The position numbers were made by a program, and so were the translations under genes. Under the pieces are notes generated by a model. It had not been told where the DNA came from. It saw nothing but the letters and a program-made list of their open reading frames with translations, and did no database searches. Positions 24,355-33,207 of a stretch of DNA of 55,762 nt are shown in pieces; position 1 is the first letter of the stretch, and each line of letters starts with the position of its first letter. The stretch is from Bacteroidales bacterium. Its GTDB lineage: Bacteria; Bacteroidota; Bacteroidia; Bacteroidales; UBA932. The stretch is taken from the NCBI GenBank assembly GCA_016282145.1, contig JAEEJZ010000038.1, forward strand, positions 1 to 55,762. The letters are read 5' to 3'.

Positions 24355-24426
24355 AAAAACTGCCACTTGTGGCACTTGTTGCTTCGCAACCCTATCCGGG
24401 TAAATGTGCCCCAAGTGGCAGTTTTC
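24355..24426 (-). repeat. Palindromic element B, type 1 core, between the PAP2 gene and folC
   Basis: AAAACTGCCACTTG (24356-24369 region) pairs with CAAGTGGCAGTTTT (24412-24425), and GGCAC pairs with GTGCC after one mismatch. The core (24371-24411) is the exact complement of the core in element A over 41 bases, so it reads in the same direction as PAP2 and folC. On the minus strand the stem ends in TTTTTC. It is therefore also a good intrinsic terminator for the PAP2 gene, which stops 14 bases upstream. Confidence 0.9.
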
Positions 24427-24439
24427 ACATATCAATAAA

Positions 24440-25531
24440 TTACCAACAGAAGGCAACGCTCCAGCCAAGATGGAAAGCAGGCGGGAGCGGGGTCCACCAA
24501 TCCGCCTCCACAAACAGTTTCAACTTATAAAAATCGGAGGTCACGACCGCCACACCGGCACCGCCGACCACATCGCCGGCCCAGCCGCCTCCCTGTTCCG
24601 GGCCCGCACCGCCAAGCATATAGACATCGAAGCCGAAACGCGGGTCGATGGGGAAAGTCCAGGCGCCGCCGCCCAGGAACGAATAGCGGTTGTGGTCCCG
24701 CTCGCCGTTCACATAGCGGAGCGACAGGGCAGAGGCCCTCGCCCGCAGGGAAGGGCCCTCGGGCACCCCCTTTGAAAGACGGTGCAGCGGGGCGTTGAAC
24801 TGCAGCGCGGCCATACCGCCCCGGTACGGCAGAAGTCCCGCGTCCATGCCGGAGCGCTCCCCCGTCGGGAAACTGGTCCCGTAAATCCACTCCACGTTCC
24901 AGCCCGAGGAAAAGGGCACCAGGAAATCCCGGTCTTCATACACATCCGTCAGGCCTTTCTCCTTCCAGATCAAACTGTTGAGCCAATAGCCCAATTCCAC
25001 CGCCCCGATGCCGAAGACCATCCCGAACATCGTGTCGGACATATAGTGCCAGCCGGTCGCCACCCGCTGGACGGCGGTCAGCATCGCCAGGGAATAAGCG
25101 CCGATACTGTACCAGGGACTGCGCCAGCCATATTCGTGATGCATATAGGTAGCGGAGGCGAAAGCGAGCGTCGTATGACCGGAGGGGAAGGAATGGTTGT
25201 CGTTGCCGTTGGGACGCTCGCGGCCCGTCAGGTACTTGAATCCCTGGGAAATGCCGACGGACAAGGCGGCTCCCATCGCCACCTCGGAAAAGAAGCGCCC
25301 CCAGGTCGTACGGCCCTTCACCCCGGCCACTTTCAGACCGAGCACGGTAGCCGCAGGGACATACTGGATATAATTGCCGAAATTGCCCGTCTCCCAGGTA
25401 CGCCCGTCAAGGCCGGGAAAGGCGTTGTTGCGGATCGCGGTGACATCGGCATCGAAATCATATTGGGCCCGAAGGCTCACCGGGACCGCCAGTAAGCAGA
25501 GAATAAGGGCTATAAAGAGCTTGAACCGCAC
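24440..25531 (-). CDS. PAP2-superfamily phosphatase with a C-terminal extension
   Basis: A 363-residue protein with a signal peptide. It carries the three PAP2 motifs: KYLTGRERP, NHSFPSGHTTLAF and RVATGWHYMSD. This suggests a lipid or polyprenyl-phosphate phosphatase. The last ~180 residues show alternating aromatic strands and end in a Trp, as in a small outer-membrane beta-barrel; this is inferred. The start is GTG, 1 base after the lspA stop, so lspA and this gene are coupled. Element B follows as a likely terminator. Confidence 0.8.
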   Translation of the reverse strand: MRFKLFIALILCLLAVPVSLRAQYDFDADVTAIRNNAFPGLDGRTWETGNFGNYIQYVPAATVLGLKVAGVKGRTTWGRFFSEVAMGAALSVGISQGFKYLTGRERPNGNDNHSFPSGHTTLAFASATYMHHEYGWRSPWYSIGAYSLAMLTAVQRVATGWHYMSDTMFGMVFGIGAVELGYWLNSLIWKEKGLTDVYEDRDFLVPFSSGWNVEWIYGTSFPTGERSGMDAGLLPYRGGMAALQFNAPLHRLSKGVPEGPSLRARASALSLRYVNGERDHNRYSFLGGGAWTFPIDPRFGFDVYMLGGAGPEQGGGWAGDVVGGAGVAVVTSDFYKLKLFVEADWWTPLPPAFHLGWSVAFCW

Positions 25532-25532
25532 C

Positions 25533-26093
25533 TTAGCCTTCTTTCTTTTCTTCCGCGAGGAAGAATTTCCAATGGAACAGCAGCAGATAGATGGCGCCGA
25601 CGGTCACGCAGGAATCGGCGAAATTAAACACGGGCTCGAAGAAGACGAAATTTTCCGTACGGATGATGGGGAAATAGAACATATCCACCACCTTCCCCTG
25701 CAGGAAAGGCGCGTGCGGCGTAAAAATCAAGCCGTAGAAGAGGCAGTCGATGATATTGCCCAGGGCGCCGGCGTCGATGAGCGTCAGTCCGGCCAGGACA
25801 CCGCCGGGAATCTCCGGACGACGGCTGAGACGGGCGATCCAGACCGTCAGGGCGCCGAAGAGGCCGATACGGAAAAGGCTCAGCAGATACTTTCCCCACA
25901 CCCCGCCGAATTTCATCCCGAAGGCAAAGCCCTCGTTCTCGACGAAGCAGAGGCGGAACCATTCCCCGATGACCATGATCTGCTCCCCGAGCGTCATATG
26001 CTCCTTGACCAGGATCTTGATGACCTGGTCAATCACGACAAGCACGAGGCCCAGCAAAAGGAGCCGGGCTCCCCTGGAGAGTCTTCCTTTCAA
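25533..26093 (-). CDS. lspA: Lipoprotein signal peptidase LspA
   Basis: The 186-residue aspartyl protease removes signal peptides from prolipoproteins in the inner membrane. It has four hydrophobic segments, IDQVIKILVK, the first active-site Asp in GNIIDCLFYG and the second in FNFADSCVTVG. The longer loop before FNFADS is typical of Bacteroidetes. The open frame begins at 26198 but overlaps the dksA-like gene there. I prefer the TTG at 26093, which sits in ATTGA with the dksA stop and has AAGGA just upstream. The many lipoproteins in this window are its likely substrates. Confidence 0.85.
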   Translation of the reverse strand: MKGRLSRGARLLLLGLVLVVIDQVIKILVKEHMTLGEQIMVIGEWFRLCFVENEGFAFGMKFGGVWGKYLLSLFRIGLFGALTVWIARLSRRPEIPGGVLAGLTLIDAGALGNIIDCLFYGLIFTPHAPFLQGKVVDMFYFPIIRTENFVFFEPVFNFADSCVTVGAIYLLLFHWKFFLAEEKKEG

Positions 26094-26491
26094 TTCCTTC
26101 CGGATTTGGCGAGCATTTCCTTCGCCTCTACGGTCAGGGTCGCGTGGGGGACGAGGCGCAGCCTCTCCTTGGGAATGAGTTTCCCGGTCACGCGGCAAAT
26201 GCCGTAAGTTTTGTTCTCAATCCGCACGAGTGCCGCCTCCAGGTTCTGGATGAACTTGTACTGGCGCTGGGCCATCTGGCTCGCCTCCTCTTTGGAGAGT
26301 TGGTCGGCACCGTCATCCTCCACCGTCCGGAAGGAGGGTGAAGTATCGTCGGTACCGTTAGAGGTGGCATGCATCACGACCTCACGGAGCGTGGCGTACT
26401 CTTTCTTCGCCTTGTCAAGCATTTCGACGATAATCGCCTTGAACTCGGCAAGCTCCTCATCGGAGTAACGTGTTCTGGTGTCTTCTGCCAT
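26090..26491 (-). CDS. TraR/DksA-family protein with a degenerate zinc finger
   Basis: The 133-residue protein has a coiled-coil region (about 10-95) and the DksA C-terminal motif YGICRVTGKLIPKERLRLVPHATL. Only one of the four zinc cysteines remains (C99), as in many Bacteroidetes homologues. DksA binds the RNA polymerase secondary channel and modulates transcription with ppGpp. Whether this form does so is not shown. It is co-transcribed with lspA by translational overlap and lies 12 bases after ileS. Confidence 0.8.
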   Translation of the reverse strand: MAEDTRTRYSDEELAEFKAIIVEMLDKAKKEYATLREVVMHATSNGTDDTSPSFRTVEDDGADQLSKEEASQMAQRQYKFIQNLEAALVRIENKTYGICRVTGKLIPKERLRLVPHATLTVEAKEMLAKSGRN

Positions 26492-26503
26492 CTTGTTTGC
26501 GTT

Positions 26504-29500
26504 TTATCGGGTTATCTTTATTTTAATGGAACTGTCGTCCCACTCCACGGAGGCGGCGTCTGCGGGAGCCTCGGAGAGGGCCTGCAGTTCGACCTGCGTG
26601 GACAGGGTCTGGGACGCGACATAATCTTTGAAACGGGCAAGCGACTCGCCGATCTTCACGGCGGCCTCGCCGTCCGCATAAATCACGGTACGGATACGGT
26701 CCGTCACCGCCAGGCCGGTCTCCTTGCGGAGGTTCTGGATGGGACGGATCAGTTCGCGCGCGGTGCCTTCCTGCACAAGCTCCGGCGTCAGGGTGACGTC
26801 CAGGGCGAGGGTCAGCGGCCCTTCGGAAGCCACGAGCCAGCCGGGCATGTCCTCGGACTGGATTTCGTAATCCTCCTTGGCGAGCAGCACGGTCCCGCCG
26901 GGCAGGGCGAGGCTGTAATCGCCTTCGCTGCGGTCCATCGCGGCGATGGTCTGCTGGTCCAGGGTGGCGAAGGCCGCGGAAATCTCCTTCATCTGCTTGC
27001 CGTACTTCTTGCCGAGGGTACGGAAATTGGGTTTGGCCTTGCGGGTAATCAGCCCCGTGGCATCCGTGACGAACTCCAGTTCCTTGACATTCACTTCCGC
27101 CAGCAGGAAGCGGCGGACCGCTTCGAGGCGCTGCTGCATCTGCTCTCCCGTCACCGGAACGAGCAGCTTCGGCAGCGGCTGCTTGACATTGATACCCACC
27201 TTCTTGCGGAGCGCAAGCACCATCGAGCTGGCTTTCTGCGCCAGGGCCATACGCGCTTCGAGTTCCGTATCGATAAGCGCCTTGTCGGCCTCGGGCATCC
27301 GTTCGAAATGCACGCTCTGCGCGCCGGGGACGAGGTCGGTATAGAGTTCATCGGAATAGAACGGGGCGATCGGGGCGGAAAGCAGCGCGACCGTCCGCAG
27401 CACCTCATAGATGGTCTGGTAGGCGGAAAACTTATCGTCGTCCATCCCCTGGCCCCAGATGCGCTTCTTGTTGAGGCGCAGGTACCAGTTGCTGAAATCG
27501 TCGCAGACGAAATCCTGAATCAGACGGCCTGCCGTCGTGATATCGTAATCTTCGTAAGCGGCGCGTACGCCGTTCACCAGGGTATTCAGCCGGCTCAGCA
27601 TCCAGCGGTCGAACTCCGGACGGGCGGCCACCGCGGGGGCGGCGGGATCGAAGCCGTCGATATTGGCATAGACCGCGAAGAGCGAATAGGAATTATAGAG
27701 CGTTCCGAAGAACTTGCGGCGGATCTCATCGACCCCCGCCTCGTCGAAACGAAGATTGTCCCAGGGCTGGGCGTTGGTCAGCATATACCAACGCAGCGCA
27801 TCCGGTCCGAACTTGTCCAGTTCGCTGAAAGGATCGACGGCGTTCCCGAGCCGCTTGCTCATCTTGTCGCCATTCTTGTCGAGCACCAGACCGTTGGAAA
27901 TCACGCGCTTGAACGCCGGGGTTCCGCTGATCATCGTATGGATGGCATGCAGGGTATAGAACCAGCCGCGGGTCTGGTCCACGCCCTCCGCGATGAAATC
28001 GGCGGTAGCGCCGAAGTCCGGCGTGTCGATACCGCGCAGGCCCGTCTGGGCATAGGGCATGGCACCGGAGTCGAACCAGACGTCGATCAGGTCGCTCTCA
28101 CGCTTCATCGGACGGCCGCTGGGGCTGACCAATATAATATCGTCCACATAGGGACGGTGCAGGTCGATCTTGTCCGGATGGGCCTTGAAGGGATTTTCCG
28201 CCATCAGTCCGGCGGCCACGGCCTTGTCCGTCTCCTCGCTCAGTTCCTTCACGCTGCCGATGCAGATCTCCTCCTTCCCGTCCTCCGTGCGCCAGATGGG
28301 CAGCGGGGTTCCCCAGAAGCGGCTGCGGCTCAGGTTCCAGTCCTGGATATTCTCCAGCCACTGTCCGAAGCGGCCCGTTCCGGTGGATTCGGGCTTCCAG
28401 CTGATCTCCTTGTTGAGCGCCACCATCTGCTCCTTGACCGCCGTCGTGCGGATGAACCAGGCATCCAGCGGGAAATAGAGCACGGGCTTGTCGGTACGCC
28501 AGGAATGGGGATAACTGTGCGTATGTTTCTGAATCTTGAAGGCCTTCCCCTGCTGCTTGAGCATCACGCAAAGGTCCACGTCGAGGGTCGGCGCATCCGC
28601 GGGAAGGCTGTCGTCGAAAGCGTTCTTGACATAGCGGCCCGCATATTCGGCATACTCCGGGGATACGAACTCCGCCACATACGCGGGGTCCAGGTCCTCC
28701 AGCGCATAGAAGCGCCCGCTGCGGTCCACCAGCGCCTGGCGGCGGCCGTCGCGGTCCAGCGCCATCATCGGCGGGATACCCGCGGCTTCGGCCACTTTCT
28801 TATCGTCCGCACCGAAGGTCGGCGCGATGTGCACGATGCCGGTTCCCTCGTCCGTCGTCACATAATCGCCGGCGATGACGCGGAACGCATCCCCCTCGAG
28901 GGGCTGGAACCAGGGAATGAGCTGCTTGTAGCGCATCCCCACGAGTTCGCGGCCCTTCAGGCTGCCGGGCAGCACTTCGTACGGGATTTTCCCGCCGAAG
29001 AGCGAGGCGACCAGGTCCTTCGCGACAATATAGGTAGCGGGAGCGCCGCTGTAAGGGTTCTCCGAGCGCACCTTCACATAGTCGATGTCCGGTCCCACGC
29101 AGAGCGCGGTGTTCGAAGGCAGGGTCCAGGGCGTGGTGGTCCAGGCGAGGAAGTAAAGGCCTTCCTCCCCTTCCACCTCGAACTGCACGGTCACCGTCGT
29201 ATCGGTCACGTCCTTGTAGCAGCCGGGCTGGTTGAGTTCGTGGGAACTGAGCCCCGTACCGTCGGACGGGGAATAGGGCTGGATCGAATAGCCCTTGTAG
29301 AGCAGCCCCTTCTCATAAATGCGCTTGAGGAGCCACCAGAGGGTCTCGATATAGCGGTTGTCGTAGGTGATGTACGGGTCCTTCATATCGACCCAGTAAC
29401 CGATGCGCTCGGTCATATTCACCCACTCGGCGGTATATTTCATCACTTCGGCCCGGCAGGTGGCATTGTATTCCGCCACGCTGATGCGCGTACCGATATC

Positions 29501-29815
29501 TTCCTTGTGGATGCCCAGTTTCTTCTCCACGCCGATCTCGACGGGAAGGCCGTGGGTATCCCAGCCTGCGCGGCGGCGGACCTTGAACCCGGTCTGGGTC
29601 TTGTAGCGGCAGACCGCATCCTTGATGGAACGCGCCATCACGTGATGGATGCCCGGCATGCCGTTCGCCGACGGAGGGCCTTCAAAGAAAATGAATTCGG
29701 GCGCTCCCTCGCGCAATTCCAGGGACTTTTCAAAAGCCCCCTGCTTCTTCCACCGGTCCAGGATACGGGAACCGGTCCCTACCAAATCCAAGCCCTTGTA
29801 TTCTTTGAATGTCAT
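26504..29815 (-). CDS. ileS: Isoleucyl-tRNA synthetase
   Basis: The 1103-residue class I synthetase charges tRNA-Ile. The HIGH-equivalent is GPPSANGMPGIHHVMAR, and the second signature is DKMSKRLGNAVDP. The editing region has WTTTPWTLPSNTALCVG and GTGIVHIAPTFGADD. Length and the PGIHH form suggest the eukaryote-like class found in Bacteroidetes, which in other species is less sensitive to mupirocin. That last point is family knowledge, not seen here. The frame opens at 29866, but the ATG at 29815 (MTFKEYKGLDLVGTG) is the better start. Confidence 0.96.
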   Translation of the reverse strand: MTFKEYKGLDLVGTGSRILDRWKKQGAFEKSLELREGAPEFIFFEGPPSANGMPGIHHVMARSIKDAVCRYKTQTGFKVRRRAGWDTHGLPVEIGVEKKLGIHKEDIGTRISVAEYNATCRAEVMKYTAEWVNMTERIGYWVDMKDPYITYDNRYIETLWWLLKRIYEKGLLYKGYSIQPYSPSDGTGLSSHELNQPGCYKDVTDTTVTVQFEVEGEEGLYFLAWTTTPWTLPSNTALCVGPDIDYVKVRSENPYSGAPATYIVAKDLVASLFGGKIPYEVLPGSLKGRELVGMRYKQLIPWFQPLEGDAFRVIAGDYVTTDEGTGIVHIAPTFGADDKKVAEAAGIPPMMALDRDGRRQALVDRSGRFYALEDLDPAYVAEFVSPEYAEYAGRYVKNAFDDSLPADAPTLDVDLCVMLKQQGKAFKIQKHTHSYPHSWRTDKPVLYFPLDAWFIRTTAVKEQMVALNKEISWKPESTGTGRFGQWLENIQDWNLSRSRFWGTPLPIWRTEDGKEEICIGSVKELSEETDKAVAAGLMAENPFKAHPDKIDLHRPYVDDIILVSPSGRPMKRESDLIDVWFDSGAMPYAQTGLRGIDTPDFGATADFIAEGVDQTRGWFYTLHAIHTMISGTPAFKRVISNGLVLDKNGDKMSKRLGNAVDPFSELDKFGPDALRWYMLTNAQPWDNLRFDEAGVDEIRRKFFGTLYNSYSLFAVYANIDGFDPAAPAVAARPEFDRWMLSRLNTLVNGVRAAYEDYDITTAGRLIQDFVCDDFSNWYLRLNKKRIWGQGMDDDKFSAYQTIYEVLRTVALLSAPIAPFYSDELYTDLVPGAQSVHFERMPEADKALIDTELEARMALAQKASSMVLALRKKVGINVKQPLPKLLVPVTGEQMQQRLEAVRRFLLAEVNVKELEFVTDATGLITRKAKPNFRTLGKKYGKQMKEISAAFATLDQQTIAAMDRSEGDYSLALPGGTVLLAKEDYEIQSEDMPGWLVASEGPLTLALDVTLTPELVQEGTARELIRPIQNLRKETGLAVTDRIRTVIYADGEAAVKIGESLARFKDYVASQTLSTQVELQALSEAPADAASVEWDDSSIKIKITR

Positions 29816-29826
29816 AACTTTTTCAC

Positions 29827-29834
29827 TAAATTTG
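29827..29834 (+). promoter_or_regulatory. -7 element TAAATTTG for the cvpA-tsaB-glp run
   Basis: An exact TAnnTTTG match, 64 bases before the cvpA ATG. It overlaps the region of the divergent ileS promoter. Confidence 0.55.
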
Positions 29835-29863
29835 CACCGCAGGGATTCACACGATTTATCTCG

Positions 29864-29871
29864 CAAAAGTA
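29864..29871 (-). promoter_or_regulatory. -7 element TACTTTTG for ileS
   Basis: The minus strand reads TACTTTTG, about 48 bases before the ileS ATG at 29815. The two promoters face each other across about 30 bases, so their transcription start regions overlap. Confidence 0.55.
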
Positions 29872-29898
29872 ATCAATTCCCCGCTTTTATACAAATAT

Positions 29899-30399
29899 AT
29901 GGGAATAACTGACATCATCCTTCTGGCCTGCTATATTCCGGGCATCATCCGGGGCATCCTGAAGGGCTTTGTAGAGCAGGCGGTGGCCTTCTTTTCCATC
30001 CTGCTGGGGGTGTGGCTCGCCTGCCGTTTCAGCGCCCGTGCCTCCGCCTGGCTCTCCACCTGTATTCCCTGGAAGCCGGAGCTGCTGCGTGCCGCCACCT
30101 TCGTCATCATCGTCATCCTGACCATCCTCGTCTTTTTCCTGATCGGAAGACTGCTGACCAAAGTCATCAAGATTTCCACGCTGGGCTGGCTCAACCGCCT
30201 GCTGGGCATCCTGCTGGGCATCGTGGTCACCACCCTGATCCTCGGCGTGGTGGTCACGGCGGTGGACGCCTTCAACGCCCACTGGGGACTGATCAAGCCG
30301 GAGACCCTGAACGAGAGCCCCGTCTGGTGCGCCCTGCGCCAGTTCGCCGCCGCCGTCTTCCCCTCCATCAAACAATTGATTGTCACCGGTCATGTCTAG
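29899..30399 (+). CDS. CvpA-family membrane protein
   Basis: A 166-residue inner-membrane protein with four hydrophobic helices. It has the CvpA start pattern (MGITDIILLACYIPGIIRGILKG) and the conserved GWLNRLLGILLGIV segment. CvpA homologues are needed for colicin V production and envelope stress tolerance; the mechanism is open. Its last codons overlap the start of tsaB by 8 bases. Confidence 0.85.
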   Translation: MGITDIILLACYIPGIIRGILKGFVEQAVAFFSILLGVWLACRFSARASAWLSTCIPWKPELLRAATFVIIVILTILVFFLIGRLLTKVIKISTLGWLNRLLGILLGIVVTTLILGVVVTAVDAFNAHWGLIKPETLNESPVWCALRQFAAAVFPSIKQLIVTGHV

Positions 30400-31102
30400 G
30401 ATACTGCTGATCGAGACCTCTACCGCACGCTGTTCCGCAGCCCTTTCCGAAGACGGGAAGGTCCTGTGCGCCCGGCAGAGCGCGGAGCCCCGCGCCCACG
30501 CCGCCATGACGGCGGTTTTCCTGAAAGAGATTCTGGATGAATGCGGCTTGCGCGCCGCGGACTGCGACGCCGTCTGCGTCAGCGCCGGCCCGGGTTCCTA
30601 CACCGGCCTGCGCGTAGGCTCATCGACGGCCAAGGGCATCTGCCTGGCAGCCGGTCTGCCCCTGCTGGCGCTCGGCACGCCGGACATCCTCGCCGCCCAG
30701 GCGCTGGGAGAAGGACTGCTGCCCGAGGGCTGCCGCTACATCATCCCGATGCTGGACGCCCGCCGGATGGAGGTCTATACCGCCCTGTTCGATGCCAAAG
30801 GGCAAAGGCTGTCCGACACGCAGGCGATGGTGGTGGATGAAGATAGTTACCGGGCGCAGCGCGAGGAAGGTCCAGTGCTCTTCATCGGCGACGGCGCCGC
30901 CAAGTGCGCATCCCTGCTGGGAGGGCCGCAGACGGCCTTCGTGCAGGTCTGCCCGGCGGCTTCGGCGATGGCCGTTCCCGCACAGGCGGCCTTCGACGCC
31001 CGCCGTTTCGAGGATCCGGCCTATTTCGAGCCTTTCTACCTAAAGGATTTTGTTGCGACAAAAGGGAAAAATTTATTAAATTCGGGCCATGAAAGTATTT
31101 GA
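30392..31102 (+). CDS. tsaB: tRNA threonylcarbamoyladenosine biosynthesis protein TsaB
   Basis: The 236-residue ASKHA-fold protein partners with TsaD and TsaE in making t6A37. The signature segments ILLIETSTARCSAAL and VSAGPGSYTGLRVGSSTAKG are intact. I use the ATG at 30392, which lies inside the cvpA stop (CATGTCTAG). The gene's end overlaps the glpA start by 14 bases. TcdA, which cyclises t6A, is encoded at 37222-37926. Confidence 0.93.
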   Translation: MSRILLIETSTARCSAALSEDGKVLCARQSAEPRAHAAMTAVFLKEILDECGLRAADCDAVCVSAGPGSYTGLRVGSSTAKGICLAAGLPLLALGTPDILAAQALGEGLLPEGCRYIIPMLDARRMEVYTALFDAKGQRLSDTQAMVVDEDSYRAQREEGPVLFIGDGAAKCASLLGGPQTAFVQVCPAASAMAVPAQAAFDARRFEDPAYFEPFYLKDFVATKGKNLLNSGHESI

Positions 31103-32648
31103 TGTCATTATCGTAGGCGGCGGAATCACCGGTGCCGCGACGGCGCGTGACTGCGCGATGCGGGGGCTTTCGACCCTGCTCATCGAGCGCAGCGATATTT
31201 GCGACGGGGCCAGCGGGCGGAATCACGGCCTGCTGCACAGCGGTGCCCGCTATGCCGTCACGGACAAGGAAGGGGCGGAGGAATGCATCCGCGAAAACAA
31301 GATCCTGCGCCGGATCGCCTCCAACTGCGTCGAACCGACGGGAGGACTGTTCATCACCCTGCCCGGCGACAGCCTCGAATACCAGGAGAATTTCATCAAA
31401 TGCTGCCTCGAAGCCGGCATAGAGGCCGAGGCGATATCCCCCAAGGAAGCGCTCCAGATGGAGCCTGCGGTCAACCCGACGCTGATCGGCGCCGTCAAAG
31501 TGCCCGACGCTTCCGTCGATCCCTTCCGGCTCACGGACGCCAACATCATCGACGCGATGCGGCACGGGGCCACCATCCTGAAATTCCATACCGTGACGGG
31601 CTTCGTCCGCAGCGGCGACCGCGTCTGCGGCGTCAAGGTCTCCAAGCCCGGCGATATCCGCAGCCGCGAGTTCCGCGCCCGCATCGTCGTACTGGCGGCA
31701 GGCATCTGGACGGCGGGGCTGGCGCGCGAAGCCGGCATCAACATCGGCATGCTCCCCAGCAAGGGGGCGCTCATCATCTTCGGCCACCGCGTGGCGGGAA
31801 TGGTGATCAACCGCTGCCGGAAGCCCTCCAATGCCGATATCCTCGTTCCGGGCGACGTCGTCAGCGTCCTTGGGACCACCTCCGACAAAGTGCCCTTCGA
31901 GGGCATCGACGATATGCGGGCCACTCCGGAAGAAGTGGACCTGCTGCTGCGCGAGGGCGTATCGCTCGTCCCCGCCCTATCCCATACCCGCATCATCCGC
32001 GCCTACGCGGGTGTCCGCCCGCTGGTGATGGCGGACGGAGACGGAGACGGACGCAGCGTCAGCCGCGGCATCGTGGTACTGGACCACGAGACCCGCGACG
32101 GCGTGCCCGGCCTGATCACCATCACCGGAGGCAAACTCACGACCTGCCGCCTGATGGCGGAGATGGTCACCGACGCCGTCTGCGACAAACTCGGCGTAAA
32201 GGCGGTCTGCGAGACGGCCCTGCGTCCCCTGCCCGGTTCCGGGAAGGCGCACAAGGAGGAAGGCGAGGTGCCTTACTTCAAACGCGCCGCCATCGGCCGG
32301 CACGGCACCGAGGTCAGCCGGATGGATTTCGACCTCGGCCACGAAATCATCTGCGAATGCGAGCAGGTGACGCGTGCGGAAATCCGCTATGCGGTCAAGA
32401 CGCTCGGGGTACGGAACATCTCCGACCTGCGCCGGCACACCCGCATCGGCATGGGCACCTGCCAGGGCTCGTTCTGCATCAAGAAAGTGGCGGAAGTGCT
32501 CGCGGAAGAACTGGGACAGCCGCTGCGCGAAAAGGAATTTATCGACGAATACCTGCAGGAACGCTGGAAAGGCATCACCCCGGTCATCTGGGGCGATTCC
32601 CTGCGGGAGGCCGAATATATGCAAAGAACGCACAAAGATGAAATTTGA
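31089..32648 (+). CDS. glpA: Anaerobic glycerol-3-phosphate dehydrogenase subunit A
   Basis: The 519-residue flavoprotein oxidises glycerol-3-phosphate to DHAP. The FAD-binding start reads VIIVGGGITGAATARDCAMRG, followed by GASGRNHGLLHSGARY. The C-terminal BFD-like iron-sulfur domain has CECEQVT and GMGTCQGSFC. It overlaps tsaB at the start and glpB at the end, so glpABC are translationally coupled. The complex passes electrons via GlpC to menaquinone. Confidence 0.95.
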   Translation: MKVFDVIIVGGGITGAATARDCAMRGLSTLLIERSDICDGASGRNHGLLHSGARYAVTDKEGAEECIRENKILRRIASNCVEPTGGLFITLPGDSLEYQENFIKCCLEAGIEAEAISPKEALQMEPAVNPTLIGAVKVPDASVDPFRLTDANIIDAMRHGATILKFHTVTGFVRSGDRVCGVKVSKPGDIRSREFRARIVVLAAGIWTAGLAREAGINIGMLPSKGALIIFGHRVAGMVINRCRKPSNADILVPGDVVSVLGTTSDKVPFEGIDDMRATPEEVDLLLREGVSLVPALSHTRIIRAYAGVRPLVMADGDGDGRSVSRGIVVLDHETRDGVPGLITITGGKLTTCRLMAEMVTDAVCDKLGVKAVCETALRPLPGSGKAHKEEGEVPYFKRAAIGRHGTEVSRMDFDLGHEIICECEQVTRAEIRYAVKTLGVRNISDLRRHTRIGMGTCQGSFCIKKVAEVLAEELGQPLREKEFIDEYLQERWKGITPVIWGDSLREAEYMQRTHKDEI

Positions 32649-33207
32649 CGCCGTAGTTATCGGGGGCGGGAAAGCCGGGTGCGAAGCCGCCTCCCTCCTG
32701 CTGGATGCGGGCCTGAAGGTCTGCCTCGTTTCCGCGGGGCTGACCATGGATGCCGAAAGCACGGACCCCTGGGCGGCCGTCCGGGCCATTGCCCGCCGCG
32801 GCGCCGTCGTCCTGCGCGGAGACACGGCGGTAAGTGCCGACCTCAAAGCGGAAACCGTGCTTTCCGTACACACCGAATGCCTGGAAGAGGAGCCGCTGGA
32901 AGCGCGACTTTTCATCCTCGCCACCGGCAAGTACTTCAGCCGCGGACTGCTGGCCGATATGGAGCGCATCTACGAACCGGTCTTCGGCGCCGATGTGGAT
33001 TATATCCCCGGCCGGGAGAACTGGTACGACAGCGATTTCAGCGCGCCGCAGCCTTTCCTGGGCTTCGGCGTGAAGACCGACGCGCAGGGACGCGTGCTGA
33101 TCGGCGGAAAAACCATGAAGAACCTCTATGCCACCGGCGACATCCTCGCAAAGGGCGCGCAGGCGGCATCCATTGAAGCAATCGCAAGCGAATATGCAGG
33201 AAAGTAA
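32638..33207 (+). CDS. glpB: Short GlpB-like subunit of glycerol-3-phosphate dehydrogenase
   Basis: A 189-residue protein, against about 420 in classical GlpB. The N terminus keeps the flavin-binding pattern (VVIGGGKAGCEAASLLLDAG). The C-terminal half keeps the family end: ILATGKYFSRGLLADMERIYEPVF, DFSAPQPFLGFGVKTD and LYATGDILAKG. The middle ~230 residues are missing in frame, with no frameshift visible. It overlaps glpA by 11 bases and glpC by 14. The short form may be functional, since the operon around it is intact. Confidence 0.8.
   Translation: MKFDAVVIGGGKAGCEAASLLLDAGLKVCLVSAGLTMDAESTDPWAAVRAIARRGAVVLRGDTAVSADLKAETVLSVHTECLEEEPLEARLFILATGKYFSRGLLADMERIYEPVFGADVDYIPGRENWYDSDFSAPQPFLGFGVKTDAQGRVLIGGKTMKNLYATGDILAKGAQAASIEAIASEYAGK

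Noticed and set aside
26369..29872. A 1167-residue open frame on the plus strand
   Set aside because: It is the antisense of ileS. High GC keeps stops rare on the opposite strand. The translation has no family features, while ileS has both synthetase signatures.
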